Of a stretch of DNA of 64,000 nt, positions 13,081-23,194 are shown piece by piece. Source of the DNA: Cyclina sinensis (lineage: Eukaryota; Mollusca; Bivalvia; Venerida; Veneridae). A program made the translations under genes and the position numbers. Each line of letters starts with the position of its first letter. Positions within the stretch are counted from its first letter, which is position 1. The notes under the pieces were generated by a model. It saw nothing but the letters and a program-made list of their open reading frames with translations. It ran no database searches and was not told the DNA's origin. The DNA is taken from NCBI GenBank assembly GCA_012932295.1, contig JAAONU010000004.1, forward strand, positions 25,490,872-25,554,871, given 5' to 3'.

Positions 13081-14212
13081 CTGTTTCATGAGAGACCCGG
13101 ATAAGTTAATGCAGATTCTAATTCTGAGATGTATATTCCTCTTGACCATTTCTTACAACATTTCACAGGAGAGATCAATAATAAACCACCTTCAAACTTG
13201 TTATAATGGTTGCAGCCCTGTTGATATGTTGTTAACAAGCGCTGAAATAATATTTCAAATATGGAAACATAAAAATATCCTGTCAGAAATGATAAGGCTC
13301 AGAGTACTGACATTGCCTAACGGACCTCTCTAAAGGTTGTGCAAATATACCCTAGGAGACAATTTCCATCCCGGGTCCACATGTTATACATAAAAATAGA
13401 TTTTTTTTAAACTTTTCCTTTTGAAACCACATGACCAAGAGTTCTCAATGCAGGGAGCAGAAGCATGGTCTAGGAAACCTCTACACAAATTTTCAAACTA
13501 TGTCCTTGGGGTCAATAAGAGGTTATTATTGCCTCATCATCAGGTCATTTACATAGACTTATTTAGGCAATTATTTAAAAACGTTCTCATAAGATATCAT
13601 AAGGGTAAAACTTCTGAAATGTGCTAAGTAGCATTTTCTAGTGAAACTCTACTAAGTTTAAATAATGCCTTTATCGTTGTTGGCTCAACCCGATGGCGGT
13701 GCATGTATTCAACAAAGAAATATATTGGAAATCTTTAAACCTTATCTAAAACAATACAAGCAAAAGTTCACCATTATTGAAATATACTGTTACATTTCGT
13801 AACATGTGAGCAAATAAACAAGAAGAACCCGACGGTTTAATGACATCTTCAAACAATTTAGCTTACTTCCTTGCTAAAACAAGCCGCAAGAATTTGCGTA
13901 ATTTGAATATTATATTCAGTCGCGGATTAATAAAACACGAGATTCCAGTATATGCTAGCACATACATTTCCTACTCTGCTGTTGTTTATTGCGAAATTTA
14001 AGATTAAAGTTTATTTCAAGATGGATCATTTAGAACTTGAAATAAGAACACAACATTAATATTCAGCTTTTTTGCATGACACATTATACCCGAAATCACA
14101 AAATATGTGGATGATAGCAGAAGAGAGAGAAAAACCCAGATTACATACAAGATATCGTTGTCGAGAAGGCTTTATATTAAAATCACATATTATTTCACCT
14201 GATATTATACAA
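13081..14212. other. AT-rich non-coding stretch
   Basis: Nothing recognised. The small plus-strand frames at 13088-13333 and 13421-13627 lack domains and splice support. Confidence 0.4.
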
Positions 14213-14311
14213 TTATTGACTAGTGTGCCATTGAATATGATATGATATTCACCGGCCAAATGTTATATTGACCGATGCGAATGTTATGTTCTACGGCACA
14301 CTAGTCAATAA
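14213..14311. mobile_element. 99 bp inverted-repeat (fold-back/MITE-like) element
   Basis: The segment begins TTATTGACTAGTGTGCC and ends with its exact reverse complement GGCACACTAGTCAATAA. The arms are perfect 17 bp, separated by about 65 bp. It has no coding content. It could be a tiny MITE or a terminal remnant of a larger element, since it lies about 350 bp beyond the 3' end of the Crypton-like gene. Confidence 0.7.
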
Positions 14312-14665
14312 CTGTTTTATTATATGACTACATACAATTGTTTCTACTAAGTTTTCTTCCAGACTGATTTTACATTCATTACAATGTTACAATTTTTGTA
14401 GGACTTTTTATCCTCATTCTCACATTACAATAATACTCAGAAGTCTGACAGGTGATTTTGAAATCCAATATAACATCAAAAAATAAAAAAAACACAATTT
14501 AAACATTTTATTAACATATAACAGCTGCTTTATCAAAATTACAATTTTTAGTCAACAATTCTAGTGAGAACACATTTCAAGAATAAACTTCAACAATGAT
14601 AAAGTTCTTCTTATCACAGGTTTAGTAGTCATAATAAGCTCCATGATCACTGTCAATATTTACTT

Positions 14666-15252
14666 CTAGTAAATATTAAAGTTGATATTGACAACTGCAT
14701 TTTGTCCAGAAATATGTGGCATTGTAGGCTGGAATCTAAGATATTGGGGATGACATTCTCGAGCCGCAACTGCTGGAGCGAAGGATGCGTACACGATCCC
14801 AGTGTTAGGATTCAAAGGAGTTGCCGATGCAACGTTGGCTGGAGCAACTGCCTGCTGGAGAATCAAGGGCTGCATATCTATGTCTGGCAAGGTCTTCAAA
14901 ATATCATCAAACTCAGTGTCAAAATTAACAAAATCCAACAAGTCAAAGTTTGGATGTGGACTTATTCCAACAGGTTTTGGAGCATTTTCTTTATTTTCTG
15001 CAATGATTCGTTTCTTACGAACACTGTCACAGGCCTGACTGATAGTGCGCGACATTTTCTTTTTCGTGTTGTTGTCGGTGTAACCTGAGTAGGTTCTTAA
15101 ACTGGTTTCAGTCTTGTGACCGGTTACCGTCATTATATGCCTTGACGGAATCTGGGCTTTGTCTAGAATATGCACAGATGTGGCCCTCGAGCTGTGTTTG
15201 GTGTACACCGTCGATAACTTGGCTTTTCTACTCAGCAAAGGCATCATCGAGC
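14666..15252 (-). CDS. Recombinase exon 5 (HxxR...H...Y) and acidic tail
   Basis: This terminal exon follows acceptor TTTTTATCAG. It starts SMMPLLSRKAKLSTVYTK and contains HSSR, TGHKTETSLRTYSGYT (catalytic His and Tyr) and KKKMSRTISQA. The tail of about 110 residues has NFDLLDFVNFDTEFDDIL-type acidic/aromatic repeats, is rich in Pro, Ala and Asn, and ends at a TAA. The exon is fully open. Confidence 0.75.
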
Positions 15253-16015
15253 CTGATAAAAATAACAAATGTTTTTGGCCTTATTTATTTATAAATATAC
15301 CCAAACTTAAAACATATTTACCAGTTTCTGTCTCATATTAATAACTTATAATACATATTCTAAGTTTTACTTTTAAAAATTATTTACGAATCTTTACATT
15401 CATGAAAACAGCATAAAACATCATTATTAGAATATTCTGAAATTGTTTATATTTTTTATGCTATTTATCCGACAAATAAGCTTGTTTCTATTTTATAGTT
15501 AACTATTAATTTTATCCATTTTTCCACCTAAAATATGTACAATTAATCTAATAGTATTTAAGCTATTTTTATAACAACGTTAACAACCGAATGATCACAT
15601 TTCCAAAAACAGATCAGGTAAAAAAACAAACCTAATTTGTTGTGACCCAATAGAACATTGTCGAACTTTTGCTGACTTTTCTAGTTGTTGATCAGTCGTT
15701 CAAACAGAAATAGACAGGCAGGATTCAGCATTCTCTTGTATCTTACAAATGACCTCACTGGACACTGTGGGCTGTCTGAAGTGTTAAAATACATATTACC
15801 ACATGCTAGGCATAAATATTCAGCACAATATTACATATACTTGTATAATATAAATTTTCTACTAAAAAGAACCAAAATATCAAAGTTCTTTTCTTTTTTG
15901 CTTAGATTTTTGTTTCAAAGCTCAAAATGTGATATATACATTTTTGTTCCAATTCAACTTCAAACATTTGAAAACTAATCAAGCTACTAGTATTCATATC
16001 TTGCAATTCATGTAC

Positions 16016-16211
16016 CTTCTATTTCATGCATCTGTCCTTTCGCAGTGTTTGGGTCTTCTTGGTGCTTCTTAGTCTTTTCATCAGTTTTCATGTAGATGTA
16101 TTTACTTCCCTCGCTATCGGTAGTCAGCCAGAAATCTTTAATTTTGAGATCGCGAATGTTTTCTCGTCCTATACGTCCAAAATGAAGCATGACGTCAACA
16201 AACACCTTTTC
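16016..16211 (-). CDS. Recombinase exon 3 (first catalytic Arg)
   Basis: This exon of the Crypton-like gene has both splice sites intact (acceptor ATTTACAG at 16212-16219, donor GTACAT from 16015). It encodes EKVFVDVMLHFGRIGREN, then the IRDLKIKDF segment with the first catalytic Arg of the tyrosine recombinase fold, and a TDEKTKKHQEDPN region shared by Crypton proteins. It contains no lesion. Confidence 0.75.
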
Positions 16212-16526
16212 CTGTAAATAAATATGTTAACAAAATTGTTTAAACTGCTCACATATTTTTCACGCACATAAGGCACCTATTTGTTCAACATGCTTCAGGA
16301 ATAGATTTAAGAGGAACTTTTAAAAGAAATATATAAAAAATTCTATGCACGTTAACCTTAGGAGGACAAATGCTAAGCAGTGCTAGTCAAATGCTACAAT
16401 TCCTGACAAACTGTACTGCTGTCATTAAAACATAAGCAATAATTCTGTCGGTTAATAGCTTTACATAGCTAATGTTATATTGTTTATATTTTTACGGAGT
16501 CGCGGACTTGAAATAAATATTTGTAT

Positions 16527-16566
16527 AGTATTGTATTGTATTGTATTGCATTGTATTGTATTGTGT
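16527..16566. repeat. (TTGTA)n pentanucleotide microsatellite
   Basis: About eight slightly imperfect TTGTA units (one TTGCA and one TTGTG) lie in the second intron of the recombinase relic, about 15 bp inside the donor. Read-through of this intron produces the HNTIQCNTIQ peptide runs seen in the frame. Confidence 0.9.
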
Positions 16567-17073
16567 TGTAACAAATGTACCTGAAGTTTGTCTGCTGAGT
16601 GAACATCTTTGCAGAGATATTCATAGAGGCGCCGGAGGTCCCCAGTCTCCAAAGGCGGGTGGTGATCTACTCCTCCCTTTCCCTCATCTTTCAACTTGCA
16701 CAATATTGAACGGAAAGCAAGTTGGGATTTCTTGAATCTAGGGTCGTTTACTATGTCAAAGTTTGAACCCTTGTTTGTAAGGTGTCTGTTCAGACAATGC
16801 CTCAGCACAATTATGGATGTTTTCTTGTAATATTCTCCTTTTACTGTCCTAACTTCAAGGAAGTTCATCAAGTTGATCACAGTTTATGTTTTCGAACGAT
16901 TCGTTGATACCCTTTTCCTTCAAATATCTAATGCAAATACGTAAAGCTACATCCGTCGATTTCTTTGTGTTAACCGCTTCTCTTTCGCTTATAATTTTGT
17001 TCTTTTCATCATCGTTAACAGTAGCAAATCTTGTTATTGAACTTTGAACAGACGAACATCCACCAGACTCCAT

Positions 17074-17849
17074 TTCTTAGAAAAAGTCTAAGTGCCCGGA
17101 TCTATTTTGTTTATTTCCCGGCATTAGAGTAATTTTGTTAACTGAGTGCTGGGTACCAGACAGCACACTTCTACGAGTATCAACAGCTATCTATTTTTAG
17201 GCCTAAAAAATAACATGGGAAAAACCCAGAATGCAGGAATATAACGATATATTGTTGGTCGCCGACTGCGCTTTAAACCAATGGGATCGCGTCTATTTAT
17301 AGGTCATATAGTAATAGTCTTGATGTTTCACATCAGCTTTATATGTCATTTTCTTTTTAATGTCATTCGCTTTGACGACTGTATATCTCGTAACGAAATG
17401 TATCCCTATCACCAAATTATCTTCAGTACCTTCTTTAATATTAACTGGGTATTTGTTCGCACTGAGTGTAACGTTCCACTCAGTGTTCACTTCCCATAGT
17501 TTGAAGAAATAAACATAATAAGTTATAATAATATAATGAAAATATGTAAATTAAAGATAAACAGTGCTAACAATTGACTACTGTTTTGAATTTCTTAAAT
17601 GATATAACAAAATTTTACCATTAGCTTGGCATCTGATACTTCAAAAATTAGATTGGGCGAAAGATTTTTAAATACACAAGTAAGTTCCAACCTGCTTGAG
17701 GTTTATCCAAACTTAGTTTGCAGGGTTAAAATGCTAGCTTTTACTACTGGTTCGAGTTCGATGCAAGAGACCTATTATACAGCATTTCAATATTATCTCT
17801 GTTTAGAGTAAAACTCTGTAGTTAAAAAAGATCTTCATTACTTATTCAC
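17074..17849. other. Stretch upstream of the recombinase relic
   Basis: This holds the 5' flank of the recombinase gene and one open frame (17490-17293, minus, 65 codons) with a protein-like composition (TEWNVTLSANKYPVNIKEG, IHFVTRYTVVKAND). No family is recognised and no clear splice sites bound it. It could be a lone exon or chance. Confidence 0.3.
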
Positions 17850-18295
17850 ATTTATTTCACGGTGAATTAAATGCCAAGGACAATCAACGAGACTCACGTG
17901 GTTCTCTACAAAGATAAGAAAATAGAAAGAAGAAATGTACAGTATATATATAACGATCTTTTGATCTTCAGATTAATTTTGACAAATGAACTACAGCTAG
18001 CTCAAATCAATATGGAACATATTGTTAAAAAGCCATTAATCTACAAATAACAGCATGCACCTCATTAGCTTGTTTATTAATGAGTATAATTACAAATCTT
18101 AAGAAGGATGTTCAGACAGTTAATGACAATTAATTTCTGATACCTTAAAAGATATTTTAGTCATCGGTTTTTCTGGAATAACACAGCGTTTTTGTGTGGA
18201 AAATGTTAATGACGCCATACAGTAATCCCCGAGGCTGTTCAGCGAAACACGTAGAATAAAACGAAATCGACGAATTTAAAATTACCCGTTTTTTT

Positions 18296-19889
18296 AGCTC
18301 ACCTGTCACGTAGTGACAGAGTGAGCTTTTCTGATCACCTTTTGTCCGTCGTCCGTCTGTCAGTCCGTCCGTCCACAATTAGTTTGTTAACACTTAAGTG
18401 GTCACATTTTTGCCTCAATTGTCATGAAACTTGGTCAGGATGTTTGCCTTATTAATATCTCGGACGAGTTCGAACATAGGTTATCCGGTTTGGAAAACTA
18501 GGTCACAGAGCCCAAATATAGAAAAACCTTGTTAACACTCTAGAGGCTACCTTTTCAGTCCAAATATCCTGGAAATTTGTCTGAAAGGTTCTATCGATGA
18601 TTTCTAGTTCAAGTTCAAATATGGGTCATCTGGGTTCATAAACTAGGTCACGGAGCCCAAAAATAGAAAAATCTTGTTAACACTATAGGGGTTACATTTT
18701 AAGCCAAAATAATCGGGAAATTTGTCAGAAATGTTGCTTAGATGATTTGTAGGTAGAGTTCAAATATGGGTCATCTGGGATCAGAAACTAGGTCACAAAG
18801 CCCAAATTTTCAAATACCTTGTTAACACTCTAGAGGTAACATTTTTAGACAAAATAATCTGGAAATTTGTCAGGAAGGTTGCTCCTATGATTTCTAGCTC
18901 AACTTCGATTATTGGTCATCTGGGTTCAAAAACTAGGTCACAGAGCCAAAAAAATAGAAAAATATTCTTAACACTCTAGAGGTTACATTTTCAGCCCAAA
19001 TAATCTGGAAATTTGTCAGAAAGGTTGCTTCTAAGATTTCTAGCAAAAGTTTAAATATGGGTCATCTGGGTTCAAAAACTAGGTCACAGAGCCCAAAAAT
19101 AGAAAAATCTTGTGAACACTCTATAGGTTACATTTTCAGCCCAAATAATCTGGAAATTTGTCAAAAAGGTTGCCTTGAGGATTTCTAGATCAAGTTTGAA
19201 TATGGGTCATCTGGGATCACAAACTAGGTCACAGAGTCCAAATATGGAAAAACCTTGATAACATTCTAAAGGTAACATTTTCAGTCCAAATAATCTGGAC
19301 ATTTGTTAGAAATGTTCTATCAATGATTTGTAGCTGAGTTTTGTATATAGGTTTTCTGGAGTCAAAAATTAGGTCACAGAGCCCGAAAGTAAAAAAAAAA
19401 ACTTTCTTAATGCTCTACAGGTTACATTTTTAGTCCAAATGTCCTTGAAATTTGTCAGAAAAGTTGTTTTAATGATTTATAGCTCAGATTTGGATATGGG
19501 TCATCTGGGTTCAAAAACTAGGTCACATTGCCCAAATAAGTAAAAATCTTTTTAACACTCCAGAGGTTAAATTTTTAGTCCAAATATCCTGGAAATTTGT
19601 CAGACAGGTTGTTTTTTTTTATGATTTCTAGCTCAAGTTGGAGTATGGGTCATCTTGGGTCAAAAACTCGGACACAGAGCCCACATATGGAAAAACCTTG
19701 TTAACACTCTAGAGGTAACATTTTCAGTACAAATAACCTTGAAATTTGTCAAAGAGATTGTTTCAATAATTTCTAGGGCAAGTTCGAATATGGGTCATCT
19801 GGTGTCAATTAACCAGGTCCATAGCAACTTTGTTAAAAGCAGTCATATTCAGGTGAGCGATACAGGGCCATCATGGCCCTCTTGTTTAC
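18296..19889 (+). mobile_element. Tandem-core non-autonomous element (pearl/HINE-like)
   Basis: The 5' end is AGCTCACCTGTCACGTAGTG, which forms a near-perfect hairpin with the following GTGACAG and GTGAGCT. It is followed by a GTCCGTC-rich stretch. The core is about ten tandem copies of a 145 bp unit from about 18460 to 19800, with the marker GGGTCATCTGG recurring every 145-149 bp. The 3' end has CAGGTGAGC (inverted match to GCTCACCTG at the 5' end) and then the hairpin AGGGCCATCATGGCCCT and CTTGTTT. Subterminal inverted repeats, a minisatellite core and a 3' hairpin are features described for Helentron-associated elements and bivalve 'pearl' elements. That family assignment is inferred. Copy B of the duplication gives the empty site. 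Confidence 0.8.
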
Positions 19890-20062
19890 AAATTTCAGTT
19901 TGTTTATCATATATGTTTTTTTCTATTTTTTTCTACAATAACAAAATATTGAAATAACCATTAAATGCTAAGCCGATTAAGAATTTAGTTCTTCTTTCAG
20001 AACTAAATAAGTATTGTTAATTATTTGAACTACCATTACCTAAAGCTATATGACACGCTAAA

Positions 20063-20173
20063 TTAAAGATTTAGGTTCAAGCTCTTGCCTATATTTGTTT
20101 CACTTAAACCCTCCATCAACATTTCAAATCTGTCTGTTATATAAGCATTTGAGATACAGTCATCTGTCCAATC
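20063..20173 (-). CDS. Candidate terminal exon of unrecognised small gene (copy A)
   Basis: On the minus strand, TTGTTGTAG precedes 36 codons starting DWTDDCISNAYITDRF and ending SLNLNL, then TAA. Acceptor and phase fit a preceding exon that ends LDQMLQ|GTCAGG at 20486 (intron 20174-20485, phase 0). The homologous segment in copy B (22886-22993) keeps the frame and stop despite substitutions and a one-codon deletion. No family is recognised. The exon-level frame conservation is suggestive but rests on only 36 codons. Confidence 0.35.
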   Translation of the reverse strand, partial: DWTDDCISNAYITDRFEMLMEGLSETNIGKSLNLNL

Positions 20174-20485
20174 CTACAACAAGAGAACACAAGATATTCC
20201 ACATTTATATAAGGATATTAGAAGAATTTTTACACTAAGTAAACAGCATTGAAACAGATAAATCAAAAACATTTTTTAAGTTAAAAACGATTTTTACAGA
20301 GACAAACATTTGGAACAAATATAATTGTAAACGGGCTCTCAGCATTTCAAAAGAATATGTTTTATTTTTATAAGATGAAAAATAAAATATTCATGTAACG
20401 TCTAAGCAACACGGTGTTAACTAAAATGTGCCCTTACGCTCCATTGTAAATCACATATAAACTAGAGATTATATGAATTCCTGAC

Positions 20486-20576
20486 CTGTAACATCTGATC
20501 AAGATGCTTTTGTTGATGATGTAGCTTTTGCTCTGTTGTTGACTCAGAACAAGATTTTATGCATGCTGATTTCAAG
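20486..20576 (-). CDS. Candidate penultimate exon of the same gene (copy A)
   Basis: The minus-strand frame reads TLKSACIKSCSESTTEQKLH and then HQQKHLDQMLQ, and runs into a good donor CAG|GTCAGG. Copy B has HGQKDHYQILQ followed by CAA|GTCAGG at 24257, so donor and phase are retained. Upstream of the Thr codon the frame closes (TGA) in both copies. The 5' boundary is therefore unknown and may be frameshifted. The open frame immediately 5' (20901-20581, minus) has a hydrophobic start but is not conserved as a frame in copy B. Confidence 0.28.
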
Positions 20577-20924
20577 GTGTCTATTCAATCATTTGCAAAT
20601 CTTTCTCGATGAGGGATAGAATTCTTTGAGTAAGATATAAGCTTGAATGCGATGGATTTTCCGGATAGCTTTTCTTATTGTTGTAAAATGTAGAAAAAAC
20701 TTTCTTGCTGGAAAATAGCGCATCTAACATAAAACTTGACGATTCTAACACCAAATAAACACAGAGAGAAGTATACCTGTTTCTGAAAGGAGAATACACG
20801 GTGCGATCCTTACAATTCGCAGAATTAATATGCGAAAATAATTTTAATTCAATATTGTTCCATCCGTAAATAACGAACGACAAGAAGTAAAGCAAGTACA
20901 CTGTCAGATGAAATAGCTAAACGT

Positions 20925-21095
20925 TTATAAATAATAAAGTGTCAAGGGAGATTCATACCCAGTTCGAACGGCAGGAGCCGCCCAGCATTGCAAAGTAAGA
21001 ATGCCTTAGACCACTTGGTCATCGCAAAAACCCCAAGAAAGGTTGACCACACAGCACATAAGTGACAGGCGTTAAATGTAAGACAACAAAAAGTC
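20925..21095 (-). repeat. tRNA-like SINE-type insertion
   Basis: The minus strand contains TGACCAAGTGGTCTAAGGCA (tRNA A-box-like, Ser/Leu type) and CCGTTCGAACTGG (B-box-like), about 45 bp apart. The segment of about 170 bp is missing at the aligned site in copy B (CTAAATCG|TTGTTGCAA), so it inserted after the duplication or was lost from B. It is not a functional tRNA, because no complete cloverleaf can be drawn. Confidence 0.6.
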
Positions 21096-21290
21096 ATGGT
21101 TGCAAGAAAGACCAAAATAAACTGTTTAAAATATCTACAAGAAATATTACATGTGATATATATGAAGCGTTAGTAAATGTCTTTTCTTTTCGAGTATACA
21201 ATACATAATGTTTTCTATACGATGTCAACACCAGCATTTAGACATTTACTGAGACATGTATGAAAACTGAGAGTGCGAAGAAATGGCTTC

Positions 21291-21309
21291 TTTTTTTTTT
21301 TTTTTTTTA
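21291..21309. repeat. Poly-T tract
   Basis: A run of 19 T residues (18 of them after one line break) in copy A. Copy B has a shorter T-rich tract at the matching site (24858-24872). Confidence 0.8.
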
Positions 21310-21960
21310 ACTTTTAAGATCCCTGTCCTCTGCGATAGATACATTGCATTACATAACAACTGCTCCCTGCGATCCATTTAAATATAATAACAAGTGAAGC
21401 AATATAAAAGTGTAGAGCAAAAACAGTAGCACTTACTCCATTCAGACATAATATACATTTGAGTTTATTTGCGTTGAATGTCATTCTACACTGAAAAGAT
21501 TAAGCTTAACTGCGTAATGACTACAGAAGTAAGCAATAAGTACAAGACAAAGTTTAAGGTGTTGCCCTTGAAACACTTTCTGTTAAGTTCTAATCGAAAG
21601 TCCCCGTGTAAGCTTAAACCACCTAAATTCTTGAGGTACAAACATATGCAACAGATATTTACTGGAAAAATATTGCAATAGGCAAAGGTATTTGAATTCC
21701 AGACTATTGTAAATAATGACCTAAAAGCTTGACAAAAGGTGAAACCAATGCCCTAGGAGGTGGTTATAAATATGTTCATAAATCAATGGAGTTATACCAT
21801 GTGACCATCTGGTAAAACGAAAAGCAACGTTGACTATGAGAAAAAGTACCTATGAAATCCTTGTGACAATAATGTCAGAAAACACAAACAACTCTCAAAC
21901 ATAAAGTGAGTTTGGATAACATGCAAATTGTTATGTTGACGCATTGACAGTCCATAAAAC

Positions 21961-22229
21961 ACGATGCGAATTCGCATCAACGCGACGCGAGTGTGCGATA
22001 TTAACAGCGTGTTTACGCGTTGTGATTATTTGCTGCTGCAAAGTAATTCCGTCTGCTTGTATCGTGTTTCATATCTTCGCATCGTGTTATCGTACATAGC
22101 CCTTACTGGGCATATTAAAATTTCACTAGTTTGCTCTCGCTCACTTAAGACAAAACTTCCGCCGATAGTGTGCCAGAGCGAAACTACGATGGCCTTAACG
22201 TGACACCATAAGTTTAAAAGCGTTCGCTG
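21961..22229. other. CpG-richer spacer between duplication copies
   Basis: This is unlike the AT-rich surroundings. It starts with a perfect 16 bp palindrome (GATGCGAATTCGCATC, 21963-21978) followed by CGCGACGCGAG, GCGTGTTTACGCG and CGCATCGTG. It has no counterpart after copy B and sits exactly at the A/B junction. It may be a small mobile element inserted at, or involved in, the duplication breakpoint. No coding function is supported. Confidence 0.45.
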
Positions 22230-22885
22230 TTTTAAATGGCAAGGGCAATCAAGGAGAATCACACAGCTTTGTAAAAAGAAAATTATAAAAAAAATAGGAA
22301 GAAACTCTTAATACATGTGTAAAGCATTTAAAGAACCATGTTTGATCTTTACAATGGAGTTTTTATAAACAAACTACTGCCAGCCGGAATCAATCTTAAA
22401 CATTTAAAGCCATTAATTTACCCATTAAAAGACGTAACTCGTTAGCTTGTTCATTAATGACTACAATTTTAAATCTGAAGGAGGGTGTACAGACAGATGA
22501 AGATAGTTATGTTGTGATACTCTAAACGTTACGGTAGTCATGGGTGTCTCTGGAATTTTGCGTTTTTTTTGTATGGAAGAATCCCCGGTGCTGTTCAGCG
22601 AAACACGTATATTGATACAAAATGACTGATTTGAAATAATCCGTTCTTCTTCACTAATTTCAGTTTGTAAATCATATAATTTCAACCCCTCCCCCACCCC
22701 TTCCTCTCCAAAAAAAGAAAAAAAGGTTCTACAATAAGATAAGATTGAAATCACCATTGAATGCTAAGCCGATCAAGAATTCGGTACATATTTGTTTCTT
22801 TGAGTTCTATTTTGAGAACTAAATTGTTATTTGATCGAACTGCTACTTGGAGAATGTGCTACCTAAAGATATGTGACACGCTAAT

Positions 22886-22993
22886 TTAAAGATTTAGGCT
22901 GAGGTTCCTGTACATATTCATTTCACTTAAACCCCTCGTCAACATAGAACATACTCTGTAATAAACATTTGAGATAAAGTCATCTGTCCAATT
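22886..22993 (-). pseudogene. Copy-B counterpart of the candidate terminal exon
   Basis: The frame reads NWTDDFISNVYYRVCSMLTR and then GLSEMNMYRNLSLNL before TAA: 35 codons, one fewer than copy A, with no frame break. The acceptor AG of copy A has become CG (TTACCG|AATTGG), so normal splicing would fail and this copy is probably dead. The intron that would precede it contains the 948 bp TIR element. Confidence 0.35.
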
Positions 22994-23194
22994 CGGTAAC
23001 AAGAAAACTCAAAATATGCCACATTTATGTAAGGATATTGGAAGAATTTTACACGAAGTAAAATGCAATTAAACACCTAACCAATATATAAAAAAAACGA
23101 TCATTATTTATAGAAACAGGAATAATTTATGAACAAATTTTATTGTAAACGGGCTCTTGGATATTTCAACAGAATGTTTTATTTTGACAAGATA

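Larger units (their letters stand above)
14666..17073 (-). pseudogene. Crypton-type tyrosine recombinase gene, five exons, broken
   Basis: A minus-strand gene model of DNA-integrating tyrosine recombinase type (Crypton / DUF3504-like). Proposed exons are 17073-about 16860, about 16880-16581, 16211-16016, 15775-15632 and 15252-14666. Introns are GT-AG with consistent phases: CAG|GTACAT to ACAG|GAAAAG, GAAG|GTACAT to TTCAG|AC, and TTAG|GTTTGT to ATCAG|GC. Catalytic-type residues can be read: Arg in GRENIRDLK, His and Arg in KHSSRATS, His in TGHKT, and Tyr in SLRTYSGY. Further conserved text is RTVKGEYYKKTS, GKGGVDHHPP and NVLLGHNKLG. After the catalytic domain is an acidic tail of about 110 residues with no recognised fold. 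Lesions are a frameshift where exon 1 meets exon 2 (around 16860), and a frameshift plus a TAG inside exon 4. An active element is unlikely. The domain organisation resembles that of host genes derived from Cryptons (established for the QRICH1/ZMYM family), but the lesions argue against domestication here. Confidence 0.8.
17850..21960. repeat. Tandem segmental duplication, copy A
   Basis: This copy is colinear with 22230-25480. Matching landmarks, in order, are the start AAATG(C)CAAGG(A/G)CAATCAA(C/G)GAGA, TTCAGCGAAACACGTA, ATGCTAAGCCGAT(T/C)AAGAATT, GACACGCTAA(A/T)TTAAAGATTTAGG, GTAAACGGGCTCT, GCATGCTGATTTCAAGGTGT, ACACTGTCAGATGAAAT, CATTTACT(G/A)AGACATGTA, AACTGCGTAATGACTAC or its variant, and TATAAATCAA near the end. 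The copies differ by many substitutions and small indels, so the duplication is old. Copy A carries two insertions absent from B: a tandem-core element at 18296-19889 and a tRNA-like repeat at about 20925-21095. Confidence 0.9.

Noticed and set aside
17293..17490. A protein-coding exon on the minus strand
   Set aside because: The composition looks protein-like, but there is no recognised family and no convincing splice sites. The opposite strand is open over the same stretch.
20581..20901. A secreted 106-residue protein (minus strand) with a hydrophobic N-terminus
   Set aside because: The frame is not conserved in the duplicated copy B and stops without a clear splice to the candidate downstream exons. 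It remains only a possibility.
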